NCBI RefSeq assembly: GCF_009455635.1
Contig: NZ_QPER01000001.1
Span: 1,240,001 to 1,304,000, forward strand
DNA: 64,000 bases
From: Paraburkholderia agricolaris
GTDB taxonomy: Bacteria; Pseudomonadota; Gammaproteobacteria; Burkholderiales; Burkholderiaceae
Direction: 5' to 3'
Part shown: positions 16,389 to 24,922 of the stretch, piece by piece
Numbering within the stretch: the first letter of the stretch is position 1
Layout: each line of letters begins with the position of its first letter
Notes under the pieces: generated by a model
Told to the model about the DNA's origin: nothing
Seen by the model: only the letters and a program-made list of their open reading frames with translations
The model's database searches: none
Made by a program: the position numbers and the translations under genes

Positions 16389-18956
16389 ATGCGCATCGAC
16401 AAGCCAGACGAGCCGCTCGTGTTATTGCATCATGGCGAGCAGGCCGGCCGACCGTGCCTGACGGTCACCGTAGGGTATATGTCCCGCTTTGACGGCGCAC
16501 TCATGCGCGAGCAGCAGGCTTGGCAGGCGCTCGTCGCGCGGTTCGCGGGACAACCGTTCGACGAGGGTGTGAAAAAGGCGCGCGGCACCTTTGCGGTGGC
16601 GGGCGCGGCATGTGCGCCGCGTGGCGAGACGGTGACCTCGCTGATCGTGTCCGCAAGGTTCGCGCAACTTCGCAAGCGTCTCGCGGTGTTCGGTGATCGG
16701 TCCTGGCGGCACAGCGCGGCCGGATGGCTCCCGGGCGATCCGCAACCGTTCACGCGGATGCCTGTCGACCTGGCGCATGCGTATGGCGGCCCTGGCTGGC
16801 AGGAGAATCCCGCGGGGCGTGGCCACGCTCAGGCGCCGCACGATTGGGCGCGTGTGCCGCTGCCGAATGTCGAATGGATCGACGCGCTCTGCGTGGCGCC
16901 TTCGAGTCGTCCGCAGCCGGCCACGCTGGCTATGTTGCCGGGCGGCGTGCCGGCGCGCGCGCAGTGGCTGGGCGATATCGCGGCGCACCTGCGCGCGCGT
17001 CGTGGGCGGGGTTACCCAGCGGACATCGACTTGCGCTATTTCGACGCTGTCGCGCAGGACCAATGCGCGACGGGCTACTTTGCCGGCGACGAAACGTTTG
17101 CCGTCGAAGGGATGAATGAACGGGCCGGCATTGTCGAAGGCGCGCTGCCGTGTGTGCGTCCGCGTTTGCTGTGGCGCGCGGCCACGCAGAAGGAGGATGC
17201 CGCGGATGTTTCGCCAGTGTTCGAGAGTCGGCTCGACCTGGATACGGTCTGGCTGTTTCCGAACGACGAGCAGGTGCTGTGCCTCTATCGCGCCTGCTGG
17301 CCCGTCACCGATATCGATGCTGACGACGTCGGCGCGCTGCATATCGTGACCGAGCGTCTCGCCGATGCGCCGGCCACTACCGCGACGTTGGCCGAACGGT
17401 GGCGCGAAACGACGGCACGGCGCGCGGTCGCTGCACCGACGCGGGCTGCCGCACCTACGCCGGTACTTGCACCTGACTCTGCCGCGGCACCAGTCGACGA
17501 TGCGCCGACGCCGCGCGCCGAGAGCGCGTGGGCTGAGCATCTCGCCAGTCATCAACGGGTCATTGAGCAGTTCAGCGCGCAGCCGGACGCGCACTCACTG
17601 CTCGCCGAGCTGCCCGCGCCCGATCGTGCGGCATTCGACGCGCTGCGCGCGAAGCAACCCGGCGCGCCGGATACGTTTACACGCGAAGCGTTCGACGCCC
17701 GGCTGCGTGTCCATCTGGAGCAAGCGGGTCTGCCAGGCAGCGCGGTGCAGGACATGCCGGGTGCGGGCGGCGCCAGCACGTCGAGCATGGCGCTCGCTGA
17801 TCTGCCGGCGCAACTCGAAGCCTTGCCGCTGGCGCAGCGCGCGGTGGTGCTCGAACAGTGGCATGGCATCGGCGCCATGCCGGGGACCGCGGCGCAACGC
17901 GCGGTGACCGCAGCGGCCGCGCTTGCGGCGCATCCGGCCAAGCCCGCGCCGTCGGCGCAACCGGTCATCGACAAGACCGCGTTGCTGGCGCGGCTCGCCA
18001 AGGGTGAACCGGTCCGCGGGATCCGGATGAAAGGTCAATGCCTTGCCGGCCTCGATCTGGGCGGTCTCGATTTCACGGACAGCGTGTTCGAAGCGTGCGA
18101 TTTCAGCGGTGCGCGTCTCGCGCACGTCCATTTAACAAACGCACGCCTGAACGGCTGCGATCTCTCCAACGCCGGATTGGCACAGACAAGCGCGCGCCGC
18201 GCGTATCTGACCGATTGCAAACTCGATGCCGCCGACCTCGCCGCAAGCGACTGGCAGGTCGCCCGCTGGGAGCGCTGCACGGCGATCGGCGCGACGCTGC
18301 GCGATGCCGACCTGTCGCAAGCGACGCTGCGCGACGTTGCACTCACGCGTGTCGAAGCCGCGGGTCTGCGCGCGTCGCGCGTATCGTTCGATTCATGCCG
18401 GCTCGACGACGCCGATTTCAGCGCTGCCGCCTTATCTCGCTCGACCTTCGCGCATTGCGACGTGGACCGCCTGCGACTCCAGAGCGCCGAACTGGACGGT
18501 GCGCAGTGGCGCACGGTGCGGGGCGCGGACCTCGCGCTGTGCTCGGCGCGACTGGCGAACTGGCGCGTGTGGGGCGCCACCTTGCTGCCCGGCGCCGACT
18601 TCACCGGAGCGAACCTGTGCGGAGCCAGCCTGCGCGACAGTTCGCTTGTGAAAGCGTCGTTGCGCAATGCGGTGCTTGATCAGGCGGTTGTACTGGGATG
18701 CGATCTGAGCGGCACCGACGGCACACGCCTGAGCGCGCGCGGCGCGCAGTTTACAGGCTCGCGTTTCACGGATGCGCGCTGGCGCGGTGCGAATCTGATG
18801 GGAGCTTCGCTGCGCAAGACGCACCTCGCGAACGTCGACTTCGAAGGCAGCAATCTTTATGGCGTGCGCTCGCGCGGTGCGACGATTGCGGGCGTGCGTA
18901 TCGAACGCGCGCTGACAAGCCGCTGCGAACTGCTGGAGACCTTGCCCCATGAATGA
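16389..18956 (+). CDS. DUF2169 and pentapeptide-repeat T6SS accessory protein
   Basis: 855 aa, starting 5 bases after vgrG. Residues 1 to about 330 match DUF2169 (VTVGYMSRFDGALMREQQAW, VFGDRSW, MPVDLAHAYGG, NPAGRGH, DLDTVWLFPNDEQVLCLYR). A Pro/Ala-rich linker of about 200 residues follows. From about residue 540 to the end are pentapeptide repeats of the A(D/N)LxG type (GLDLGGLDFTDSVFEACDFS, ANLCGASLRDSSLVKASLRN), predicted to form a right-handed beta helix. DUF2169 proteins are encoded with VgrG and PAAR-like proteins and in Agrobacterium act as adaptors for loading a toxin on the spike. Fusion with a pentapeptide rod may help fit the spike tip. No toxin domain is seen. Confidence 0.85.
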   Translation: MRIDKPDEPLVLLHHGEQAGRPCLTVTVGYMSRFDGALMREQQAWQALVARFAGQPFDEGVKKARGTFAVAGAACAPRGETVTSLIVSARFAQLRKRLAVFGDRSWRHSAAGWLPGDPQPFTRMPVDLAHAYGGPGWQENPAGRGHAQAPHDWARVPLPNVEWIDALCVAPSSRPQPATLAMLPGGVPARAQWLGDIAAHLRARRGRGYPADIDLRYFDAVAQDQCATGYFAGDETFAVEGMNERAGIVEGALPCVRPRLLWRAATQKEDAADVSPVFESRLDLDTVWLFPNDEQVLCLYRACWPVTDIDADDVGALHIVTERLADAPATTATLAERWRETTARRAVAAPTRAAAPTPVLAPDSAAAPVDDAPTPRAESAWAEHLASHQRVIEQFSAQPDAHSLLAELPAPDRAAFDALRAKQPGAPDTFTREAFDARLRVHLEQAGLPGSAVQDMPGAGGASTSSMALADLPAQLEALPLAQRAVVLEQWHGIGAMPGTAAQRAVTAAAALAAHPAKPAPSAQPVIDKTALLARLAKGEPVRGIRMKGQCLAGLDLGGLDFTDSVFEACDFSGARLAHVHLTNARLNGCDLSNAGLAQTSARRAYLTDCKLDAADLAASDWQVARWERCTAIGATLRDADLSQATLRDVALTRVEAAGLRASRVSFDSCRLDDADFSAAALSRSTFAHCDVDRLRLQSAELDGAQWRTVRGADLALCSARLANWRVWGATLLPGADFTGANLCGASLRDSSLVKASLRNAVLDQAVVLGCDLSGTDGTRLSARGAQFTGSRFTDARWRGANLMGASLRKTHLANVDFEGSNLYGVRSRGATIAGVRIERALTSRCELLETLPHE

Positions 18957-19917
18957 TCCGAACGCCACTGACATCACGCCCCTGACACGCGAAGCGCTGG
19001 CCGAACGTCTGTCGCGGGGCGGCACGGTGCGGCGCGTCTGTTTGCGCGGCGGCGACTATCGCGGGCTGGCGCTCGGCTCGACGCGGTTCGAGGATATCGA
19101 CGCGCGCGGCGCGCGCTTTGACGATGCGCAGCTGGAAGGAACGCAATGGCTACGCTGCCGGCTCGACAACGCCTGCTTCGACGGCGCGCGACTCGCGCGC
19201 GCGCGTTTCAGCGGGTGCGCCGCGACGCAGTCGCGCTGGCGTCGCGCGCAGCTTGTTCGAGCGGCATGGACTCAGTGCGAACTGGCGGGGGCCGGTTTCG
19301 ACGCGGCAGACCTTACCCGCACGACATGGATTCGCTGTCGTGTATTAGGCATCGTGTTGCGGGACGCGATGTTCACGATCGTCTATCTGAAGGAGTGTGA
19401 ACTGACCGATGTCGACCTGACCCAGGCGCAATGGAGCAGCGTACAGATGCACGGCGGCAGCCTGCGCGGCACACGCTTCACGCAAGCGCGACTGCATCAG
19501 TGCGGCTTCGCGTCGGTAGAGGCGGCCGGCGTCGACTGGTGTGCTATGGACGCTGTCAACGTGGCCTTCGTGGCGTGCGATCTGCAAGGGGCGCGGTTTT
19601 CCGGCGCGCAGTTACACGGCGCGAAGTTCAATCGCTCCAACCTGAGCGGCACGGACTGCTCGGGCGCGCAACTCGCGCTCAGCTTCTGGCGTCATGCGAG
19701 GGCCGACCACGCGAATCTGCGTGACGCGTGTCTCGACCACGCCGATTTACAGCATGCGTCGTTGCGCGGGACGGACTTCGCGCGCGCGTCGGTAGTCGGT
19801 GCGCGTCTGCTGTGCGCGGACCTGGATGGTGCGAACTGGGACGGTTGCGCGCGCGACCAGGCGCGCCGCGACGATCCGCTGTTGCTCGAAGCGCTGCAAT
19901 GGCAGCCGTCTGTCTGA
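18949..19917 (+). CDS. Pentapeptide-repeat protein of the vgrG module
   Basis: 322 aa, overlapping the preceding gene by 8 bases (ATGAATGA). After a 40-residue lead the protein is almost entirely pentapeptide repeats with central Leu/Phe and Ala at i-2 (RFEDIDARGARFDDAQLEGT, LSGTDCSGAQLALSFWRHAR, ADLQHASLRGTDFARASVVG). It parallels the C-terminal half of the 855-aa neighbour and probably arose by duplication of it. It should form a quadrilateral beta helix. Position between DUF2169 and DUF3540/DUF4150 genes indicates a role in spike assembly or cargo loading; a DNA-mimic or immunity role is an alternative. No signal peptide. Confidence 0.82.
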   Translation: MNDPNATDITPLTREALAERLSRGGTVRRVCLRGGDYRGLALGSTRFEDIDARGARFDDAQLEGTQWLRCRLDNACFDGARLARARFSGCAATQSRWRRAQLVRAAWTQCELAGAGFDAADLTRTTWIRCRVLGIVLRDAMFTIVYLKECELTDVDLTQAQWSSVQMHGGSLRGTRFTQARLHQCGFASVEAAGVDWCAMDAVNVAFVACDLQGARFSGAQLHGAKFNRSNLSGTDCSGAQLALSFWRHARADHANLRDACLDHADLQHASLRGTDFARASVVGARLLCADLDGANWDGCARDQARRDDPLLLEALQWQPSV

Positions 19918-19952
19918 ATGGTGCACGACGAATTTACGAGGGAGAACGAATC

Positions 19953-20591
19953 ATGCAGTCTGTACGGAATTCGCGACGGCAATCACTCACGCAGCAGACC
20001 CAGACCTCGTCGGCTGCCGTTTTTCACCACGCGCGGGTCATTGCGCGGGGCACCGACCGCTCCCTTGCTGTCGTTTGCGAGACCGGTTCGCTATGCGCGA
20101 GTGTCGCGGACGGCTGCCTGTTACGTCCCGACGTCGGCGACATGGTGCTCGTGTCGGTCACGGAGCGCGACGCCTACGTTGTCACGGTGTTGTCGCGCGC
20201 GGCGCAAGCCGGCGGCGCGGTGCTGCTTGACATGGGCGAGGGCGTGACGCTCGCGGCCGAGAGCGGTGTCCTCTCGATCGAGGCCGCACGCGCGTCGCTG
20301 CGATTCGCGCATTGCGACTGGTCGAGCGGCGTGCTGCATTGCCATGGCGACGTGGCGGAATTCTCATGGCGCGACCAGCGCACGTGGAGCGAACGCAGTG
20401 TGGAGGCCGCGGCGGAAAAGCGCGAGTACTTTGGCGAGGCTTCGCGGCACGTTGCGGGCCATGAGGAGCACAGCGCCAATTCACTGCGTCAACGGGTGAC
20501 GGAAGACTGGTCCGCGCAAGCGAAGGACATCAGTCTGTTCGGCACCGAGCGCGTGAAGGCGGACACCGACGGCGACATTCAACTGGGCTAG
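19953..20591 (+). CDS. DUF3540 T6SS-associated protein
   Basis: 212 aa from the ATG at 19953 (GAGGGAG seven to thirteen bases before); an upstream open frame from 19728 overlaps the previous gene and is not used. The Ser/Thr/Gln-rich N-terminus is followed by the beta-rich pattern of DUF3540: CASVADGCLLRPDVGDMVLV, YVVTVLSRA, VLLDMGEGVTLAAESGVLSI. The family occurs with VgrG, DUF2169 and PAAR-like proteins. It resembles the needle or OB-like region of VgrG and is thought to belong to the spike or its assembly. Its molecular function is not established. Confidence 0.8.
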   Translation: MQSVRNSRRQSLTQQTQTSSAAVFHHARVIARGTDRSLAVVCETGSLCASVADGCLLRPDVGDMVLVSVTERDAYVVTVLSRAAQAGGAVLLDMGEGVTLAAESGVLSIEAARASLRFAHCDWSSGVLHCHGDVAEFSWRDQRTWSERSVEAAAEKREYFGEASRHVAGHEEHSANSLRQRVTEDWSAQAKDISLFGTERVKADTDGDIQLG

Positions 20592-20609
20592 GCCCGCGAA
20601 GGAGGCGGC

Positions 20610-21014
20610 ATGTTTCAGATGACCTGCGCGGGCGGCATGGCATTCGCATTTCCTGACGTGTGCTGGACGCCCGCCGGCCCCGCGCTGGTGCCGGTGCCCT
20701 ATCCGAACCTGGCGTCGGGCGCGTGTGCCGATCCGGATACGGCGGTCGATAGCGTGCTGGTGTGCGGCATGCCGGCGCTCAACCAGACGAGTGTGATTAC
20801 GTTCAGCCAGGGCGACGAGGCCGGTACCGGCGGTGGCGTGATTTCGGGCGAGATCATGGGGCAGGCTACATTCATAACCGCGAGCATCAGGGTCATGATA
20901 AAGGGCGTGCCGGCTACGCGGCTGACGGGCGCAATGGCGCAAAACGGCGCGCTGCCCAATACGGAAGGCGTGGTGATCGTACCGTCTCAAACCGTTGTCA
21001 TGATTTTGACGTAG
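20610..21014 (+). CDS. PAAR-like DUF4150 spike-tip protein
   Basis: 134 aa with GGAGG just before the ATG. The sequence reads as a PAAR-like cone: FQMTCAGGMAFAFPDVCWTP, PVPYPNL, FSQGDEAGTGGGVISGEIMG and VMIKGVPATRLTGAMAQNG. PAAR and DUF4150 proteins cap VgrG, sharpening the spike and often anchoring a toxin. Here there is no C-terminal toxin extension; the protein ends directly after the PAAR-like fold. It is the last gene of the vgrG module. If a toxin is delivered by this spike it must be bound non-covalently and encoded elsewhere. Confidence 0.85.
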   Translation: MFQMTCAGGMAFAFPDVCWTPAGPALVPVPYPNLASGACADPDTAVDSVLVCGMPALNQTSVITFSQGDEAGTGGGVISGEIMGQATFITASIRVMIKGVPATRLTGAMAQNGALPNTEGVVIVPSQTVVMILT

Positions 21015-21019
21015 GGTTG

Positions 21020-21047
21020 GGAACGCCAACGGCACCGAGGTTACAAA
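21020..21047 (+). promoter_or_regulatory. Putative ECF-sigma promoter of the 154-aa orphan gene
   Basis: The plus strand reads GGAACG, 15 bases, then TTACAAA preceded by G, beginning 6 bases after the DUF4150 stop and ending 103 bases before the orphan start. It is the T3SS-type variant (GGAAC), not the T6SS variant of vgrG, which suggests the orphan is regulated apart from the spike module. Confidence 0.62.
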
Positions 21048-21150
21048 GCGATAGCTCAAAGCGATTCGATCGGCGGGTCGCAGCAAGGCGGCCGGCGCAC
21101 CCGGGTCGTGAAAGGGGGCGTAGCTGCCGCGTCGCCTGTAGGTAAAAGCC

Positions 21151-21615
21151 TTGGACTACATAATTTCGTACGACGGCCCCGATGCCGGTATGACCATCGA
21201 ACAGATTCGCATGATGGTGCTTGCGCACGACGGGCCCGTGAACCGGCTGGAGCGCGATTTCGAGAATGTTGCCGAGTTCCTGCGCGACGATCCGCTATCC
21301 GCGCAGCGGCGCCTGCTGCTGGCCAATCCACCGTTTACGCCACCGGCGGTGGCGATAGTGAACACCATCGTCACGATGACGACGACTTCCCGGCGCAGGC
21401 CGGCGTGGGCCGCAATCCTGACGGCGATCGCGCGGCAAGGGCCGATCGCCGTGGCAGAAGACTTCATCTTGCAAGCCGATAGGCAACTCGCGACCTCGTG
21501 CGAAAGCCACGCGCTCGCGTGGGCATTTCGCGGCACTTTTATTCGGTATCCAGACGTATTTCTTGGCGACGCAAAAGAAGTGCTGGAGCGCTTTATGCTG
21601 TCCCGCATGCGCTAA
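21151..21615 (+). CDS. Orphan protein of unknown function with hrp-like promoter
   Basis: Up to 154 aa. I do not recognise the family. The protein has no signal peptide; it is helical with a hydrophobic centre (FTPPAVAIVNTIVTM) and a C-terminal part with FILQADRQLATSCESHALAW. The TTG start at 21151 (AGGT upstream) is tentative; ATG at 21190 would give 141 aa. It sits alone between the vgrG module and the convergent end of sctC, and has its own GGAAC-type promoter. It could be a small T3SS effector, a chaperone or a spike cargo/immunity protein; the sequence does not decide between these. Confidence 0.5.
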   Translation: MDYIISYDGPDAGMTIEQIRMMVLAHDGPVNRLERDFENVAEFLRDDPLSAQRRLLLANPPFTPPAVAIVNTIVTMTTTSRRRPAWAAILTAIARQGPIAVAEDFILQADRQLATSCESHALAWAFRGTFIRYPDVFLGDAKEVLERFMLSRMR

Positions 21616-21680
21616 CGAGAATGCGGCTCGCGTTTCGAATGCGCGGGCCGGACTTCACGAACTCTTCGGATCGTCCTTTC

Positions 21681-23438
21681 CTACTGCACCGCGGGCGCGA
21701 TACCGAGGCCACTGGACGGCGGGCTGGTCGGCGGTTGCGGCAACGCGGGCAGCGGCCGCAGCGCCGGTGGCTGAATCACAGGCAAGCTTCCCGGCGGCAC
21801 GCTTTGCGTCACCTCATTCGCGAGCGTCACGACATGCGGGCGGATCAGGAACATCCGTTCACGCTGTTGGGTCGTGCTGTAGCGCCGGCCGAACAGATAG
21901 CCCAGTACCGGTATCTTGCTGAGAAACGGCACGCCGCCGCTTGACACGTTTGCCTCGTCGGTGTCGTAGCCACCCACCAGCAGACTCTCGCCGTCGCGTA
22001 CGACGGCCTGCGTGCTGACCGCGCTGGTCACGACCGTCGGCAGATCGTCCACCGAATGATCGATTACGCGGCCGTCCTGAACGTCGATAGCCATCTGGAT
22101 GGCGCTTTGCCCGTCGCGCTGCACAACGCGCGGCGTCACCTTTAGCGTGGTGTTCGCAGTGACCGGCGTGACCGACGCCACGCGCTCGCCGACGGTCCTC
22201 ACGTAAAAGGTCTGGTTCAGGTTTAGCACCGCACCGACGTTGTCGCTCGTGACGACAGACGGGCGCGACACCACGCGTGCGTCGCCTGCTTGCTCGAGCG
22301 CGCGGATGCGGCTCGCGAAATAGCTGCCCGCGCTCGCAAGCAGGCCGGTCCCCGCGCCGGCCGCGAGCGCGATCGTGCCGCCGCTCACGCCGCCCGCGAC
22401 ATTGCCGATCTGGCCACGCCAGTTCACGCCGAGTTCGTCGATATGCGACTTTTCCACATCGATGACCATGGCTTCGATTTCGATCAACGCGGTCGGAACG
22501 TCCAACTGCTTGATGAGGGCCGCATAGACCGGCATGCGTTCCGGCGCGTCCTGCACGATCACGGCATTGAGCGCCGGGAACGGTTCGACCGCGCCGCGCA
22601 GCAGAGCGCCGCCTGGGCCGGCGTTTTGCTGCGTGCCGGCGGCCGGGGCCGCGACCGGCGGCGTCAACCCAGCGGCGGCGCCGGCGAGCGGCGCCGCGGC
22701 CGCGAGCGCCGGCAACGACGGCAGTGCGCCGTTCGCAACCGCGCGAGCCGGCGCGCCAGGCTGCATCGTATTGCCGAAGCCGCCCGCGTCCTGCAGCAGA
22801 TTGCGCAGGGTTGTGGCGACGCCCGGAATCACAATCTGGCTGTCGCGATACTGGATCGCGCGGTCGTCCACCTGCGCGTGCTGCAAACGGAACACTGCGA
22901 TGTCCTGACGCTGATCCACGCGTGGCAATCCGGCGAGACTGCGCTGTACGAGCGCGACGTATTGCGGCGGTCCGCTGACCATCACGACACCTTGGTCGGG
23001 CATGTCGCCCCAGCCGAAGCGTGGATCGAGCACGCCGAGATCCGTGAGCGCCGTGCGCGCGGCCACGGTGTTGCCGCCGCTCACCGGTATCGTGGCGGTC
23101 ACGGTGTCGCTATTGCGATTGACGTAGAGCGTGCCGCCGTAGGTGTACCAGCTGAAGCCGTAGATGCCGCCGAGACGGTTCAGATAGTCGGTGGGGCTCG
23201 CCGTATTGAAGCGGCCGGTGAGGCGTCCTTCGACCGCGGGGCTCATGTCGAGGGTGAGGCTGAAGGCCGCCGCGAAATCGCTGAGCACGCGCGCCAGGCT
23301 TTCGTTTTGAGCATAGTATGAGTAGTTGACGGACGGCCACGGCGGGGCCGCGGCCTGCGCGCTCTGCGTTGCCGCAAAGAGCGAGGCGAGCAGTGCGGCG
23401 GACACCGATCTGGCCAGGCGGTGACGGACTGGATTCAT
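21681..23438 (-). CDS. sctC: T3SS outer-membrane secretin SctC
   Basis: 585 aa with an N-terminal signal peptide ending near SAQAAA (residue ~30). The N0/N1 periplasmic domains follow (VNYSYYAQNESLARVLSDFA, GFSWYTYGGTLYVNR), then a long Ala/Gly/Pro-rich linker and the secretin domain (PTALIEIEAMVIDVEKSHID, ARVVSRPSVVTSDN, ESLLVGGYDTDEANVSSGGV, GYLFGRRYSTTQQRERMFLI). SctC multimers form the outer-membrane ring through which the needle passes. As the last gene of the long minus-strand operon after sctU and a small gene, it matches the Bordetella bscU-bscW-bscC end. No pilotin gene was recognised nearby. Confidence 0.93.
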   Translation of the reverse strand: MNPVRHRLARSVSAALLASLFAATQSAQAAAPPWPSVNYSYYAQNESLARVLSDFAAAFSLTLDMSPAVEGRLTGRFNTASPTDYLNRLGGIYGFSWYTYGGTLYVNRNSDTVTATIPVSGGNTVAARTALTDLGVLDPRFGWGDMPDQGVVMVSGPPQYVALVQRSLAGLPRVDQRQDIAVFRLQHAQVDDRAIQYRDSQIVIPGVATTLRNLLQDAGGFGNTMQPGAPARAVANGALPSLPALAAAAPLAGAAAGLTPPVAAPAAGTQQNAGPGGALLRGAVEPFPALNAVIVQDAPERMPVYAALIKQLDVPTALIEIEAMVIDVEKSHIDELGVNWRGQIGNVAGGVSGGTIALAAGAGTGLLASAGSYFASRIRALEQAGDARVVSRPSVVTSDNVGAVLNLNQTFYVRTVGERVASVTPVTANTTLKVTPRVVQRDGQSAIQMAIDVQDGRVIDHSVDDLPTVVTSAVSTQAVVRDGESLLVGGYDTDEANVSSGGVPFLSKIPVLGYLFGRRYSTTQQRERMFLIRPHVVTLANEVTQSVPPGSLPVIQPPALRPLPALPQPPTSPPSSGLGIAPAVQ

Positions 23439-23477
23439 GACGCTCCCTGCATGCGTGGGTATCGGTTTGGAGGAGGG

Positions 23478-23876
23478 CTAGCGCGGGAGCACATCGCCGA
23501 GCGTTTGCGCGGTGTCCAGAAACGCCGCGAGCGCGGCGTCCACTTCCGGTTCACTCGCGTTGAGCGCCCAGGTGTCCTGCCACCACAACTGCTGGCGTGC
23601 GGGATCGACCGCGAGGCCACCGCTGGTTTCGCCGAGTAGCGCGCCGGCGCGAGTCAGCGCTTCGCGCAGCAACTGACTGCGCGACGTGACATTCTGCGGC
23701 AGCGGCGCCAGCGGCGAGCGCACCACGACCCGTTGCGCGCCGAGCCGCACATGCAGCGACGACCGCGCGGCGATCTGCAGCTCCAGCTCGTTCTCCGGCT
23801 GCCACATCGAACGCCACAGCTGACGTCGTTCAAGCCAGAGCGCAAGGCCGGGGCAGGCTTTCAGCAAATCGGTCAT
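23478..23876 (-). CDS. Small T3SS chaperone-like protein between sctU and sctC
   Basis: 132 aa, ATG overlapping the sctU stop. The pattern LELQIAARSSLHVRLGAQRV, then RSQLLREALTRAGALLGETS and a Trp-rich LWWQDTWALNASEPEVDAAL, resembles the mixed strand/helix fold of T3SS class I chaperones, and the acidic C-terminal helix fits. By position it corresponds to Bordetella bscW, whose exact role is not clear to me. It may serve the secretin or an export-gate partner. The family assignment is weak; the T3SS association is firm from the overlapping operon. Confidence 0.55.
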   Translation of the reverse strand: MTDLLKACPGLALWLERRQLWRSMWQPENELELQIAARSSLHVRLGAQRVVVRSPLAPLPQNVTSRSQLLREALTRAGALLGETSGGLAVDPARQQLWWQDTWALNASEPEVDAALAAFLDTAQTLGDVLPR

Positions 23877-24922
23877 AGCGTGCCTTCCTGTTTCATCTCA
23901 TTGACGATGCGAATGATCTCGGCCACCGGCCCGATCAGATCGCTGGGGATGTACTGATTTTTCTCGCCATGCTCGTACAGCGACCACGCGAGGTTCACAT
24001 CGCGCAGCACCGGCACGCCGGCGGCGCGCGCCGCGCCGATCATCTGCTGCGCGTGGCCGTCGCGGCCCCTGGCCCACACCAGCGGCAACGCGGTGCGCGC
24101 CTCGTCGTAGAAGAGCGCGACCGCCACATGTGTCGGGTTGACCACCAGCGCGCTGGCGGATGCGCTGCGTTGCACGTCCTCGTTGCTTGCCAGTTCACGG
24201 TGCAGCTCCTTGCGGCGTCCCTTGATCTGCTGGTCGCCTTCCGCTTCCTTGTATTCACGGTCCACTTCCTCGCGGCTCATCATCAGTTGCTTGTTATGCT
24301 GGCGGCGCTGCCATACCACGTCCGCGCCCGCGAGGGCGATATAGACCGGCGCGAGCGCGAGTGTCAGCGTGGTCACCATGCTCGTGAATACCGCCGCGCC
24401 GCCGGAGACGGTCAGGCTCGGCAGCCAGACCAGGTAGCGCAGGTTGTGGGAGATCACAAGCCATACGATGCACGACAGCACGGCGATCTTGATGGCGGAC
24501 TTGAGCAGTTCCACCACGCTCTTCTTCGAGATGATGTTCGTGGCGTTCTCGGCGACGTTCAGGCGTTTGCCGGACGGCACGAGCGCCTTGAACGACAGCG
24601 TGAAACCGACCTGCGCGATTTCGACCGCCATGCCGAGCAGGACCGGGATCAGGATGAACGGCAGCATCAGCGCGATGCCCTCGTCGAGCAGGGTTTTGCC
24701 GAGCGAGTCGAGGGCGATGGGAAGCGGCAGGTTTATCACCTCGGCGGGAGCGAGCATCAGCTTGGCCATGTGGTCGGCCATGCCCGAGCCGTTGGTGGTC
24801 AGATAGATCAGGTACGCGAGAATCAGTACTGCCTGCGAGAAGTCCTTGCTGTGCGCGACCTGACCTTCCTCACGCGCATCGCGCAGGCGTTTCGAGGTGG
24901 GTTGTTCGGTTTTTTCGCTCAT
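23873..24922 (-). CDS. sctU: T3SS export-gate switch protein SctU
   Basis: 349 aa, the FlhB/YscU family. It opens with the conserved MSEKTEQPTSKRLRDAREEG, followed by four membrane helices, a linker (SREEVDREYKEAEGDQQIKG) and the cytoplasmic domain with the self-cleaving NPTH motif at about residue 262 (ALVVNPTHVAVALFYD). Cleavage between Asn and Pro changes substrate specificity from needle to translocators. The start overlaps the sctT stop (ATGA). All expected features are present and length is normal. Confidence 0.96.
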   Translation of the reverse strand: MSEKTEQPTSKRLRDAREEGQVAHSKDFSQAVLILAYLIYLTTNGSGMADHMAKLMLAPAEVINLPLPIALDSLGKTLLDEGIALMLPFILIPVLLGMAVEIAQVGFTLSFKALVPSGKRLNVAENATNIISKKSVVELLKSAIKIAVLSCIVWLVISHNLRYLVWLPSLTVSGGAAVFTSMVTTLTLALAPVYIALAGADVVWQRRQHNKQLMMSREEVDREYKEAEGDQQIKGRRKELHRELASNEDVQRSASASALVVNPTHVAVALFYDEARTALPLVWARGRDGHAQQMIGAARAAGVPVLRDVNLAWSLYEHGEKNQYIPSDLIGPVAEIIRIVNEMKQEGTL

